Shown here piece after piece: positions 45,890 through 57,635 of a DNA stretch of 64,000 nucleotides. The stretch lies in NCBI GenBank assembly GCA_021234155.1, contig JAJEKV010000011.1, positions 19,608,677 to 19,672,676 on the forward strand, given 5' to 3'. Source of the DNA: Isoetes taiwanensis (lineage: Eukaryota; Streptophyta; Lycopodiopsida; Isoetales; Isoetaceae). Position 1 is the stretch's first letter, and every line of letters starts with the position of its first letter. The notes beneath the pieces were generated by a model that saw only the letters and a list, made by a program, of their open reading frames with translations, was not told where the DNA came from and did not search any database. A program made the translations under genes and the position numbers.

Positions 45890-46189
45890 TATTCGTATGA
45901 GAATACGGTAGGAAATGACGGCGGCACTATCGATTAAAAATATGGGAATCTAGGGCTGGCATCTGTGCCTGGGTTGGTCGGAACTGGGAGTTCTTACGTA
46001 GTCTGGAGATGGGTATGGCGGAAATGGCGATGGCAGCGCTGGGTATGTGACTTGGTTCTGTCATTGTTTCTGTTTTGGGCCACAGAATAAGGAGGGGTTG
46101 TCTTGGTTGTTCGGAAGGCCATCTCCAGTTTTGTGTCAGCGGATTTCTGTCACAGGTAAGCCAGGTTTGCTGCTTTTATTTTGTTTGTG

Positions 46190-47230
46190 ATGTCTTTGAA
46201 GAGAGCAGCGAAAAATGGGAAGGGTGTTGCTTGATATGTGCCTCCTTCTCTGAGTTCTTTAAAAATTGGCTCCTCTAATTCTGGAAAGCCCCAGACTGGG
46301 GAACATGCTGCTGGGTTGTTCTCTTTGGTCAGGATTGGAGTGCCATAGATGTCAGTGTCACCTTGGGTTTTGTCTGGGCAAGATGTGCCCATGAGTTTTT
46401 ATGATGCTCTTGTTGGCTTTTGCAATTGAAGGTGTTTGGCTGGAGCTGTGGCCATGGAGCGTGGTGCAAGTGTTGATCACTTGCACTGCCAGGCTGTTTT
46501 TAGAGCTAAGTTCAAGAGTCCCAGGGCCATGAATGATGATATAAAAAAGGATTTCAATTGGGTTTCAAAACCACCGCGTGTGATTTTGGTATGCAAAGCC
46601 CTTAAAAACACTCGCCTTCATTGTTTTGAAGGCATGATTGGGTACTGTATGAAGGTAGTTGGGAAAGTCCATTATATTTGTCATCTCCATAATATGAGTG
46701 AAGCTGCTATTGAGAAAGGAAAAGATCTCTATTTGAGATGGGGAGCTGGTGATACGAAAAATCTTGTTGTGCTTGACAATAAGAACCTCTTGAATCGAGC
46801 TGCACATTTTGTAAATTACCATAGGAATCGTAGGTTGACTGCTAGTCTATTGTATACCTTGGCTAGGATGATTCGATCTGGAAAATTTACCTTGTCTAGT
46901 TCCTGGATCATCCCTTCAAACACGGCCCATATCAATGAGCATCGTGTTCAGGCTGCATGGAGAGTGCCGCTAAATCCTAGTCACTGCATGACATCCAACA
47001 TGCGGACGATTCTATTTGGCCAGCAGGCTTTGTGCCTGTGGAGAGGAATGGGCCTGGGCGCAGGCGTTATTGGGATGATGCTATTCCTGCTGATGAGAAA
47101 GACAATAATTTTGAGGATATACATGATGCTTCTTATAGTGCAGATAGCCCTGATGTCGTGATACTTGAGCTTGGCGTAGATTATATCCCTATGCACAAGG
47201 GTGGTCGTACCATGGCTGTTGGGTGATGAA
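46190..47230 (+). pseudogene. HUH (Rep-like) endonuclease gene, decayed; Replitron candidate
   Basis: One frame runs from an ATG at 46190 to about 47005 with three in-frame stops (TGA 46232, TAG 46346, TGA 46427), then shifts to another frame to TGA at 47226. Motif II of HUH endonucleases is clear: VDHLHCQ (His-Leu-His at 46478-46486), which holds the metal. About 50 residues later comes GYCMK (46640-46654), the Y-x-x-K of Rep motif III, with the Tyr that attacks DNA. A basic and aromatic region follows (LARMIRSGKF, WIIPSN). HUH enzymes start rolling-circle replication or transposition by nicking one strand. No helicase motif is seen nearby, unlike Helitrons or CRESS viruses and as in Replitrons. 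An endogenised CRESS-type sequence is the main alternative. Confidence 0.7.
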
Positions 47231-47299
47231 CTTGCTTGGGTGTTGGTTGTACAGTTTGAGTTTCTTTGTTTTCATGCTTTTATTTGTTGTATAGTTGCA

Positions 47300-47725
47300 G
47301 GAGTCATGGAGACTGATCTGGAACCAGTTGTTGGCATGGACGAGCCTGTTGTGTCCTTGCCTGAATATTTAATTTCATCTGCCATAGATGCATCCCATCC
47401 CGACCCTATTGTGTATTCAGCTGAACCAGAGGCAACATTCTCCGCTCAGGAGTTTGTTAATAATGTTATTCAAGTTGGGACAGGGCACATAGGATTGCGG
47501 CATCACTGCGTTTGCTATTCTACATGCCCATTGACAGTGCTATATCTATTGTGGAGTGGGAGCACATAGGTGTGCCTGTTTCTGAATTGCACATATTGCA
47601 TTCTCATATGAGCCTTGCAAGGGCATTACTTGTGCAGGAGATATGTCAGTTAGATGCGGTGATAAGGCATGCGCAAAGTGGCTCGGCTATGAACTCGTTT
47701 ATGTTTATGTTTGTGTTTTGTTAGT
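47300..47725 (+). pseudogene. Possible C-terminal exons of the HUH gene
   Basis: After an acceptor (TATAGTTGCAG at 47299) the frame reads METDLEPVVGMDEPVVSLPE, acidic, and in another frame near 47500 LRLLFYMPIDSAISIVEWE and LARALLVQEICQLDAVI, helical. Same strand and immediately downstream; likely the tail of the same gene, broken by a frameshift near 47490. Confidence 0.45.
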
Positions 47726-48007
47726 TTGTTATTTGTATATGAAGTTCATGGAGGTTGATCTGGATTTGTGTTGTAGTGCTTGCAGGAGCACCTTGGTGTT
47801 GGGGAGCTCAACTTCGTTCACCTGGTTGAGTGTCCTTCAACATTGTAAAGTCTGTTTTGAGTTAATGGATAGTTGTGGTTATGCTGGTTGTGGAAAATGC
47901 TTTGTTAATGATTATGAATAAACTGAAATTGGTTAGGGACCATTATGAGGTCACTTTTTATTGATGTTTCATTATGTAAATAGGACTAACTTGTTTGATG
48001 TGTTAGT

Positions 48008-48062
48008 GGGCTTCGGCCCCTGGGCATAGCACGCATTCCCTTTTGTGGGATGCATGCTATGC
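48008..48062. repeat. Two adjacent hairpins at the 3' side of the HUH locus
   Basis: GGGC-TTCG-GCCC at 48008-48019 and a larger hairpin 48024-48062 (arms GCATAGC...GCATTCCC and GGGATGC...GCTATGC, one mismatch and one bulge). A GGTTCGACTCC element follows at 48091. Confidence 0.75.
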
Positions 48063-48166
48063 TTGGATAAGCATGGGAATTTATACTGGGGTTCGACTCC
48101 CTAGGCGCATTGTAATTTATGTGGTGGCTGCTGCTTGAATTGTGTGACCCAAATTATGCTTATAGG

Positions 48167-48228
48167 ATTATGTGGCCGAAATTTGAAATGGTATTTTTAT
48201 AACCTAAGGTTTCCAATGATTAGTATGG
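48167..48228 (+). repeat. Right 62 bp direct repeat of the HUH locus
   Basis: Matches 45828-45889. The two copies are 2339 bp apart and bracket the endonuclease gene. Confidence 0.9.
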
Positions 48229-48999
48229 CTCTAACGGGTAAGTCAAATACAATAGATTTGACCCATCTTGACTTGGATTTAAGGGCTGAAATTTGATAAG
48301 GTGGAATATGTTGTGCAATATGTTTGCATCGAATGCTAAAAAAAACTTTGAAATTAACTCTTAAATTTAATTTAATATAACGTAATCAATGGTGCATAAG
48401 ATCCATAAATACATACGAAATTTCAACCACCTTGAAATTTCGCCCTCTTTTAGCTTTCTTTTAAACGGCGAAATATTCTGTTCCCATCGTGGCGGCGTTT
48501 CTGGGCGGCGCCGCTTCCCTGTCCCTCTGTTTCTGTTTCATGCTCCTAACCCTGTTTCTATTTCTGTTTCAGCGCTCCTCAATCTGTTTCTGTTTGCCAT
48601 GAAAATGCATGCTTCAAATACTGCATCCAAACTCCGGCAAGCCACAAACTACAGAAACCGTTTGAATGGAGGCTTGCTTTTCTGATTTTTTTTCCTTCGT
48701 TGCATGAATCGGTGGCCATATTAGACAGAATCGAATTGAATCAAGGTAACTCTTGCTTATTCTTCATTTTTTTTCCTTCTTTATGGCTGCAAAGAGAAGT
48801 TCTAGAGTTCAAAAACGTATTTAACCGGGCTTCTTCCCAAGCAGCCATAGACTTCTTGATGGCGCCCAAGCTCCAGTCTGCTGCTCTATTACATCCAGGC
48901 TTCATCAAAATCCAACATCAAACGAACTTTCTAAAGCAAAAATCAAGCTCCAGCCTCAAGAACGGACTAAATTTCAAGCTGATTGAAATTTCGTCGGAG
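48229..48999. other. Upstream region of the 49168 gene, no coding recognised
   Basis: Contains short frames only and a Pro/Phe-rich pseudo-frame (48389-48685). Confidence 0.4.
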
Positions 49000-49112
49000 A
49001 ATTTTAGGGACCTGTAAAATTTCTTGTGGAAATTTTGAGCTGACCTGGCGGCGCCACTCGCTCGCCAGGTCAGCTCAAAATTTCCACAAGAAATTTTAAG
49101 GTCCCTAAAATT
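49000..49112. repeat. Near-perfect 113 bp foldback upstream of a gene
   Basis: Arms of about 50 bp (49000-49050 and 49063-49112) pair with a single indel around a 12-base GC-rich loop. The arms start AATTTTAGGGACC and end GACCTGGCG. It sits 55 bp before the start codon. Confidence 0.92.
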
Positions 49113-49120
49113 ACTCCTTC

Positions 49121-49139
49121 CCTAAACCCATTAGGGTTG
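49121..49139 (+). promoter_or_regulatory. Telo-box-like motif before the 49168 gene
   Basis: CCTAAACCCATTAGGGTTG, containing AAACCC and TTAGGGTT in opposite orientation, 29-47 bp upstream of ATG. Telo-boxes are common in plant promoters of ribosome and organelle-biogenesis genes. Confidence 0.55.
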
Positions 49140-49167
49140 CGTTTCAAACCTAGCTCTGCCGGAGGCT

Positions 49168-50065
49168 ATGGCGCCGGCAAAAGGCATCTGTTCAAGGCTA
49201 GTTAGGTACATGTCTGGCGAAGTTTCCATTTCTGCAGCTCCGGCAAAGCCCAGGCTTGCGTTTGAGAAGAGCAACTATGAAGCAGAGCTGGGCAAGAAGA
49301 ACGTGGCTTTGTCTGTTGCAGAACAGAGTCGGGAATACAAAGAGAAGGTGTCCAAGATGCGGAAAAGATTTATTCGTGAAATGGAGCGGAAGAAGGTGGA
49401 GATGATGAGAAAGGCGCATGTCGATCGTCAGTTGCTTGAGGAGGCCAAGAAGAAAAGGTTGGCTTTGAAGGCTGGAAAGAGAGAGATTCGTGCTCTTCAA
49501 GTTTTGCAAGAAAAGGAAGCTCTTCGCCTTCGGCTGGTACATGTTACCGCTTGAATGGTTAGGTCAAGTTTTTTTTTTCTTTTTCTTTTGTGTGCTGTAG
49601 GTCCTGTTATCTTTGTTCTTGGCCAGCATTATGTGTTGTTAGTAATAAGTTATTCATTTGCTCTCTAGGAAGCAGAAAGAGCTCAGAGGGTTGAACGAAG
49701 AGAGGTAAAGGAACACCTTATTGCTTCCCGGAAAGAAGTACGCCGGGAGAAAATTAGACAGCAAAGCTCTACATGGGTAGATGAAAAAAACCTTGAATTA
49801 AGGGTTTTGGAAGCTATGGCGGATCCGATTAAGTTAATTCCACCACCGGAATTTTTCTATAGCAGTAGTATCGAACTACAACAAGCCGCTATTAGGTTTG
49901 TATTCTTACAATCCGAGGGCATATTTTTTAGTTGGGTTCCACGTTGATCCTTTTTTTCTAATGGACCACCAAATTTTTTACAGAGACGATGAATCGGGGG
50001 TATCTGACTCTGATTATGAACAATGGGGAAGTTCGGATGAGGAAGATAGCATAGGCAACGATTAA
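49168..50065 (+). CDS. Three-exon gene for a basic coiled-coil protein, probably organelle-targeted
   Basis: Exons 49168-49536, 49669-49895 and 49984-50065, with introns bounded by CTG|GTACAT...CTCTAG and TTAG|GTTTGT...TTACAG. Phases 0 and 2 fit, and the frame is intact to TAA. The product is about 225 residues. The first ~30 residues (MAPAKGICSRLVRYMSGE) are Arg/Ser-rich with no acid until Glu18, like a mitochondrial presequence. Residues ~45-130 form a Lys/Arg/Glu-rich coiled coil. Around residue 155 is the WVDEKNLELRVLEAMADP block, which resembles a conserved plant family of uncharacterised mitochondrial or ribosome-associated proteins. The C-terminus is acidic (SDSDYEQWGSSDEED). Function not assigned. 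Best-preserved gene in the window. Confidence 0.85.
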
Positions 50066-53000
50066 TGTAAGTAGTTTGATGTTGTACTGTCCCATCCTCA
50101 GCTATGCAGAAGTTATTGGGCAGTTATAGAATCATTTTTCAGATATAAAGTGCCCTAAGAATTTGCTTTAGATTAATGTTAGCAATCTTGTTTGCTTTAA
50201 AATTTCTTGTGCATTGGATTATTTTCAGCGTTACACCGGGTACCTTTTGACAATCTAAGGATAAGCCTTACTAATGCACAAAGTTCTACTCAAAGAATGC
50301 CTTGTTGGTAATAGTCTCTTGAGTTTTTATATGTGCAGATACAAAAGTATGCTAATTCTCTGCTTGAGTATTGACCTATGGCCATGGTTAATAACTCCAA
50401 TAACTTAGCGAATATTTTGCTTAGTTGCATGTTCTATAGACTTCCGCCTATATATTAGCGAGAAGTCGAATATAGCTTGACATGCATATAATGAGTATTG
50501 TTATTTTGCTTGAGCAATAACCGTTTCCGTGGTTGATTACTCCAATGAGGTAGCAGACATTATGGCTTATGATTTTCTATATGCATGTACATTATTTTGC
50601 ATTGTGCGTGTAACTTCTACATATTCTTTAGATGTGGTTGCTCAAAGTACTTGTTTGAGCTGATGCATCAGTTTTAGACATCAAAGGACTCAGTGAAATT
50701 TTTTGGGGAGGGGCCGCTGAATTTGTGTACTGTTTTTGACATTTTGAAAAGCTAGTTTTCTCGATGGTTTGGGAGGCATCACTATATTAGTGAAGGATAA
50801 AAAAAATGCAGCGGGTTGTCGTATCTGAAATTCCAGCAGATTGTCGTATTTGAAAAATGCAGCGGATTGTCGTATTTGAAATTGCTACAAAAGCACCATG
50901 TGATATTTACCTGCCAACAAATATCGAACCTATCTTGAAAAAAATTGAAATATGAATGATTACTTCCATTAACTCTAAATGGGTCCTTAACTCAAAAAAT
51001 TCTAAAAAGCTATCAGCCGTTGGATAATTTCCCCAAATAGCATCGTGCACATGGGTCTGGTCACCGTACACGTGGCAGAACTTAAATTTGGAGGACAGCC
51101 AGGCAGGCCGAGAGGCCACATCCGACAGCTGCGAGCAAGTATGAGGCCCTTTGTTCTTCGAATCCTGCATGTGTTTGCTCCAGACCAGAGCAATCGAAGC
51201 ACAAACCCAAGCAATCCAAGCACAAACCCATGACAGGCCTTATCTAAATGGCAGGCCCGTTTTCAAGGCAAAACAATAATATAAGACCTAATTTACGAAT
51301 TCCATTAAAGAACATAGATGACGCAGCGGTGGATACAACGCTGTATCAGAATTTTGTTGAGATTTCGGCTGAGAGCATCAGAGCGCAGCCACAATTTTCA
51401 TGTTGCTCCATGATTTTCAGAGCACGAACATCACAGTGCACCTCCACAGCAGTGTGTAATCTCGATTCAGCAACCGAGCTATCCAGCAACCGAGCTACTC
51501 TGAGGCAGGCATCCTTTGTCATCTAAGAAAAAACCAGAGGAAGACATCCCACCCTCTCTGTCTCCTCTTCTAGAAGTAGCAACACCCACTCGGAAATCCA
51601 AACTCGCCATCCCGCAGGAGCAAATCCTGAGAAAATTTGAAGATCCACTGCAGAACTCCACGCGTGAGAAAATTTGAAGATCCACTGCAGAACTCCACGC
51701 GCTGGCCGACCACACAGCGGGCATGCCTCTGTCGCCTAAGAACTAGGCTGTCACCAACTGTAGGGCTAGGGAAAAAACAGAGGACAAGCATTGCAAAAAA
51801 TGTCACCAACTGTAGGGCTAGGGAAAAAACAGAGGGCAGGCATTGCAAAAAATGGACGGCCACGCCTTTTTTGGAATTTCAAAATTAAACCAGCCATCCA
51901 AAAACAATTGCAGAACTCTAATTCCTATTTGGCTAGCTCATAAGTATTTAATTCCTTTATGCCCAAACAAAACCAAAAATTGATATGAATTGAAGCTTCC
52001 CCAAGATACTCCAATAAACATTTCAACCATTGTAGCTTGCTAGGCTCAATTATGATACAACACGCACTTCAAACAAGAAGATTTGTCAAAGCCTCCTTAG
52101 CCATGTCCAAAATAATATCATGATGCAATGTTCTAGTTAATAGTCAAATAATAGATACCAATGCTATGAACTTCAACTTCTTTCCAAGATGATCATCGAC
52201 GTTTATTGGAAAGGCCTTGCCATTCTAGCACAACAAATTAACATGGCATTTAAATCATGGCATTTTTGTCAATGTTGATGCAAGTGGTGATTTGTTGCTA
52301 CATGAGAAGATAAGTTGCTACATGAGAAGATAAGAAAGGTTTTCATGCAAATTGAAGTGGAATTGAAAACCTCACTATTTTGTGTATGAACTTACAAAAT
52401 ATGATCATAAAAGGAAACGTTTACGGTAATTTTGTGAATTACTTTTACTACCTGTTGTACTTTGGTTCTACATAAACTATTGAAGAATAGTGAATTGAGC
52501 ATTTGTATAATATTCTATGGTTGCATTTAATTGCAACCAAAATTATTTAGTTATTTTAAATCATAATAATTGATGTGTTTATGAAGGAAAAAAATAGCAG
52601 TAATGCAGGCTTGAGGATTGGGTTAGATTGATTGCATAGTTGGGTTAGGTTGGGGATTATGTGCATTTCACGGAGGTCTTTGGTATAAACATAAATGTAG
52701 AGTAGGCATAACTTGGTGCATACTAAAATGTCAGATAAAAGGTTGTATAAACACAAACGCACAGTAAGCACAATTTGGTCCATACTAAGAAGTGTTGGAT
52801 AAGAGATTAACCTTTAGCCTGCTTGAAGAATACACATGCCGTTAAAAAAAACTGTCCAAGGAAAATGAAAATGGATAAAAGAGCTCATCTGAAGAGCATT
52901 TGACACATTATAGTAGAATTTGCAAGTTAGAGATAATAGGCATATATATTTCGTCATGCTTTATTGCGATCTGGCTCTATTTATGAAACGAGCAAACATT

Positions 53001-53836
53001 TGCAAGGCCATGAACTTTGTGGATCTAGAATTTAGGAGGATTTGCTAAGCATATATAGAATACACAAAAAGATAATGGCAAATGAAAGATGCATTGTTCT
53101 ACTAGAATAAATAGAATAGATTTTTTAACGTAAAGAATTATTTGCATATTCTTAATTATTGAATCAACTAAATTTGAATTTGTTTCGCCCAGATTTGAAT
53201 TTTATATCTAGAAATAGAAGTCGTATGGGAGATTTTAATTGCACTGAAGCACAAACATATAAGAACATGTTTCCATAATGGTTGGACAAAAGTAAGTGCA
53301 TCAAAATGTGTATCAACCACCTTTCAAGTCATACACGTTTCAATTTAGTACCATACCTACCAAGAGGTGAATTCAACAACCAAGAGGATGCATAAGTTAG
53401 ACGATTAAGCATATGCAGCAATAGAAGCTTAGAAACTATCGAATTCAAGCAATACCTAAACTGTTGCTATATACCTGAAACACCCCACCCAGAGTTCCTG
53501 ATGCATTTGCTTGCCCCCAGTTTCCAATAACGAGTGAATACTTCAAAACAACTACCATAGCAAAGAACTCCAGGTTCTAGGGCATTAAGACTTCCTTTTA
53601 AGTATGCTACATTGTGATGTGGCAATGCCATGTATATATGCCCCAGTTAGCTTTACTCCATTGATACAAACTCTAATAAAGAAAGCCATTAGGGTTTCTT
53701 CACTGGTGATAACCACAGAAACAACTAGCATTTGAAGAGCGCGTAGTATAGCTAGGAAGAAACTATTGCACCGTTTTACAAATCTGAGTCGAGATTGTGA
53801 TGCCGACAGACCTAAACTCATCAATAAAAGCATAAT
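50066..53836. other. Intergenic DNA with several short tandem repeats, no gene recognised
   Basis: Tandem repeats: cagcggattgtcgtatttga-type units three times at 50805-50885; 37 bp units at 51629 and 51666; 52 bp units at 51749 and 51801; 19 bp units near 52299. Short frames only. Confidence 0.6.
51629..51852. repeat. Two adjacent two-copy minisatellites
   Basis: gagaaaatttgaagatccac (37 bp period, 51629-51700) and tgtcaccaactgtagggcta (52 bp period, 51749-51852). Confidence 0.9.
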
Positions 53837-54008
53837 TGTTAGAAGGAAAATACCCTAGCATAACCCTAATGTGATGTGGCATGATGCCACGTCAGCACAT
53901 ATGACTACTTATAGTCATGAGCTACTCTTCTGCATGTAACTTTTGTTTTGCGGACTTATTGATTGTGGACGCCATGTCATATTTTCGTATAGTCTGTGCC
54001 TCCTAAAA
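53837..54008 (+). repeat. 5' LTR of the second copia element
   Basis: About 172 bp, with a perfect 15-base palindrome GTGGCATGATGCCAC (53876-53890) that recurs in the 3' LTR. Confidence 0.8.
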
Positions 54009-54113
54009 GGGTATCAAAGCATGTTGAGAGGCGGGACGAAGAAATTCTTGCTTGCGACTACAAATTTTACTAAGTGTTTTTAGGATTTAAAACAAAATGC
54101 TCTTAGCTTTCTA

Positions 54114-54539
54114 TTGACGTCAATCTTGATTGGATCTGGCAAGTTTTTCAGCAAGAACTGGCTAGTTTTATTTTTTTGGTGCAACCTGGTTACAGTGACA
54201 GATTTCTTGTTACATTGTTGCAGTTGCTTCTTAAATCACAGTCAAATCTATTATTTCTTGTATCAAAGTCATGGATACTCAGAATCCAATACTGGATGTT
54301 CCAATTATGTTTCCTGGAGTGACTTTTTTGAGACTTATATAGGTCTCCTCAAGTTAAAGAAGGTCTTGAAGCCACGGTGGGATCCAGATGCAAATCCTGA
54401 TGAAGATGAAGAAGCTTTGGATCATTTGAAATCTCTGGTTGATTCTGAGATTAGATTGCAACTCAAGGAATGTAAAAGTTTTATAGAAGCTTGGAAATAC
54501 CTCAAACCTTCCTGTGTAGTCACTGGTCTTGCAAAATAG
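54114..54539 (+). pseudogene. copia gag remnant
   Basis: The open frame contains a coil region, KVLKPRWDPDANPDEDEE, ALDHLKSLVDSEIRLQLKE and FIEAWKYL, fitting the copia gag (UBN2-like) helical core. No start near the PBS and a TAG after LAK at 54537, so it is a remnant. Confidence 0.65.
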
Positions 54540-55259
54540 TCTCTAATCAAGCAAGAAATGGAGCAATTGAAGCTGACAACATGTGACAATGTTGTAGGCT
54601 ATGAAATGCTAGCAAAAGGTAAAATCCAAGGCTAGGTAGTTTAGATACAACACGCCACACAACGTTGCCACATCAATAGATATCAACAAGTGTGTCTAAT
54701 AATGTCCACGAAAGTTACTTATAACCAAATGCTAAAAAACACCCCATGGGCAATAGAGTGAAAATGTATATGAACAATATATGATTCCAACATGCTAGAG
54801 TGAAAATATAGACAATAATTGATCAAGTTATAAGCTTTCAACATGAGATCGTTAGATTCTAAACATGCACTAACTCATTGCCATCCAGACTACTATATCT
54901 TTTAACAATGATCTCTATAAAACATGGATGACTATCCATAAATGCAAAAACTAAGCAATTAACTAGTTAATTATGTTTGAATAGCTTAGAGCTGACTAGC
55001 CCATCACAATATAAAAGCTCAAATGGATGTAAACATAAAGGGATGGTGGGGCAAAAACTAATTGCACAAGTACAATTGTTCACCAAAATTCTTCATCCGA
55101 CTCACAATTTAATTCAAGTCTAAACTAGTTTGAAAAGTTCTATCCACCACCAACCATGACCGAAGATTCAAATCAGCTCCTAAAGACTCAGTGGAAAAGC
55201 CACCTGGAAACCTCGCAAAGCTTGCCTTATACTACCAGGGTCAAGAGAACCCTGTCAGT

Positions 55260-57552
55260 AACTAGCATTTTACACTAAGAAACCATGTGTAGATCATCTT
55301 CGGATTTTTGGCTATCTTGCCTATGCTGCTATACCTACGAAAAAACTCAAAAAGTCTGGAAAACGACAGAGCCATTAAATGTATTTTTGTGGGATATTCT
55401 CTTAACAATAAAGGCTGGAGGCTTTTTATCCTAAAAACAAGCAAGTCTTTGTTTCCAGAAGTGTACAATTTGTTGAGGATGCCAAATACAAGGAAGATAC
55501 GGCTGATACGTAGTCATTTCAACTTGAGTTATCGCATCATCTTTTTGAATATGCCAATTCAAGACTTCCGACACCAACTAATGTTGTTCCTGTACCCTCA
55601 TTGTCTGCTGCTCATGAATTCAGTGTCGAACAGTCAACCTCTTGCTGTTGGCTCTCATGATGATTCCACACATTTGCTAATTCTAGAAGATGATCACCAT
55701 GGCATTCCACTTGTAGGCCAGGGAATTTCCTCTCCTCTATACGAGAGTGATTCCTCCTCAAATTCTTTGGATGCTGATTATTCTTTGGCATCTATTACTA
55801 CTATTCTAGATCCTGTGATACCTCCAAGAAGATCTAGAAGATTGGCTGGCTTACCATCGGAGAATATTACATGTAATTTCGCTTTGATGGCTAAATACCA
55901 AGAGCATCAAGACCCCCAAACATTTAAACAAGCAGCCAAGCATAAAGAGTGGATTACTGCCATGGAAATCAAAATTTCAATGTTAATTAAGCAGCAGACC
56001 TGGGATTAGGTTTCTCGTCGATCCCACCATAATATCATTGGCAGCAAATGGGTTTTTCGCACTACATTCAATTCATATGAATATGTGGCTAAGCATAAGG
56101 CGCATTTAGTAGCAAAAGGTTATAATCAAAAGTTTGGCAATGATTATACCGATGTTTTACTTTTTGCTCATGTTTTGCTCCTGTGGCTTGGATGGTCACT
56201 ATTCATGTAGTCTTAGCTTTTGGAGCTGCCAACAAATGGCCAATATGGCAAATGGACTTTAAGAAATTGCATTCTTAAATTGAAGGAGACCACTTACATG
56301 GAACAGCCTGTCGGTTTTGTTAAACAAGGACAAGAACACTTAGTCTGCAAGCTCAAACGAAACTTATATAGTTTTAAGTAAGATCCAAGGTGTTGGAATC
56401 ATAAAACCAATGCATTTTATTAGCGACAGGATTTCAGAGATCTCAGAGATTTCAGATTTCAGAAGATCTTTACTCTATATGTCGATGATCTATCATTATA
56501 GGAGATGCTACGAAGCTAATATTCAAGTTAAAAGACTGACTTTGGTAATTCATTTGAGCTTACAGACTTGGGTTTTCTACAATTTTGTTTAGGAATTGAA
56601 GTTTGGCAGCACTCTACATATCTTTAACTCACTCAAACGAAATATATCAAGGATTTATTACTGCGGTTTCACAAGGAAGATACCAAGGATGCTTCCAGTC
56701 CATATGAGCAGGGGACTAAAATTACTTTGATTTCTCAGGAATCTTCTTGTGATGTTACGCTCTTTAGACAGCTTGTTGGAACATTGATCTATCTCAATAT
56801 TACCAGGCCAGACATTACTTTTGCTGTTAGTGAAGTAAGCAGGTTCATGCAATCTCCCAAGCAAAATCATTGGTGAGCTGCAAAAGGTATACTTGCTTAT
56901 CCTAAAGCCACTATGACTGAAGGTCTAGTGTATAGAAAACAGGAAAACATGGATCTACTGTTTTACATGGATACTGATCATGCTGGAACCGATTTTGATT
57001 ACAAACGATCACATACAGGATCCATGTCTATGCTTGGAGCTAGTCCTATTAACTGGGGATCTAAAAAGCAGATTTCAGTAAGCCTTAGCACCACAAAAGA
57101 CGAGATAAAAGCCGTGGTTACAAGAACTCAGGAAATGATGTGGTTGTTACAATTATTTCAAGAGTTGAAAGTTCCCATTTCAAAGGCTAAGATGTTAATG
57201 GATAATTCTGGAGCCATCAAGGATGAGCAATACCATCATCCAACTAAACATCATGATACTAAGCTGTGTTTGTCAGGGAATAAATGCAGCAGTCTGAACA
57301 AATGCAGCAGTCTACTTTGGATGTGGAATACTGTATAACTTCAAGTCAACTAGCTGATGGAATGACTAAATCGCTTAAGTACCATCATCCAACTGAACAT
57401 CATGATACTAAGTTGTGCTTGTCAGGGAACAAATGCAGTACTCTACTTTGGATGTGGAATACTGTATAACTTCAAGTCAACTAGCTGATGGGATGACTAA
57501 ACCACTTACAGGCTCATGGCTTAAACATATGAAGTTTCTGCTGGGCATGTAA
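55260..57552 (+). pseudogene. copia integrase C-terminus, RT and RNase H remnants
   Basis: Integrase end (RIFGYLAYAAIPTKKLKKSG, FVGYSLNNKGWRLF) at 55300-55440. RT start (EWITAMEIKISMLIKQQTWD then NIIGSKWVF) near 55950-56060. RT fragments with many frameshifts to 56880, and RNase H with FYMDTDHAGTDFDYKRS and SLSTTKDEIKAV at 56913-57230. The C-terminal end LADGMTKPLTGSWLKHM lies at 57480-57552. A 145 bp internal duplication interrupts RNase H. Confidence 0.85.
57231..57505 (+). repeat. Internal 145 bp duplication in the copia RNase H region
   Basis: accatcatccaact(a/g)aacat...gactaaa occurs at 57231 and 57380 with few differences. Confidence 0.85.
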
Positions 57553-57635
57553 AAGTTGCAAATTAACCCTTGATATGATGTTCCTGTGTTACATTTGGGT
57601 TACATTCATGTGTTACAGTAGAGTTTCAAAAGGGG

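Noticed and set aside
48001-48110. tRNA-like gene suggested by GGTTCGACTCC and a weak acceptor pairing
   Set aside because: The T-arm fits, but the D and anticodon arms do not; the upstream hairpins have tetraloop form instead. No tRNA or SINE can be supported.
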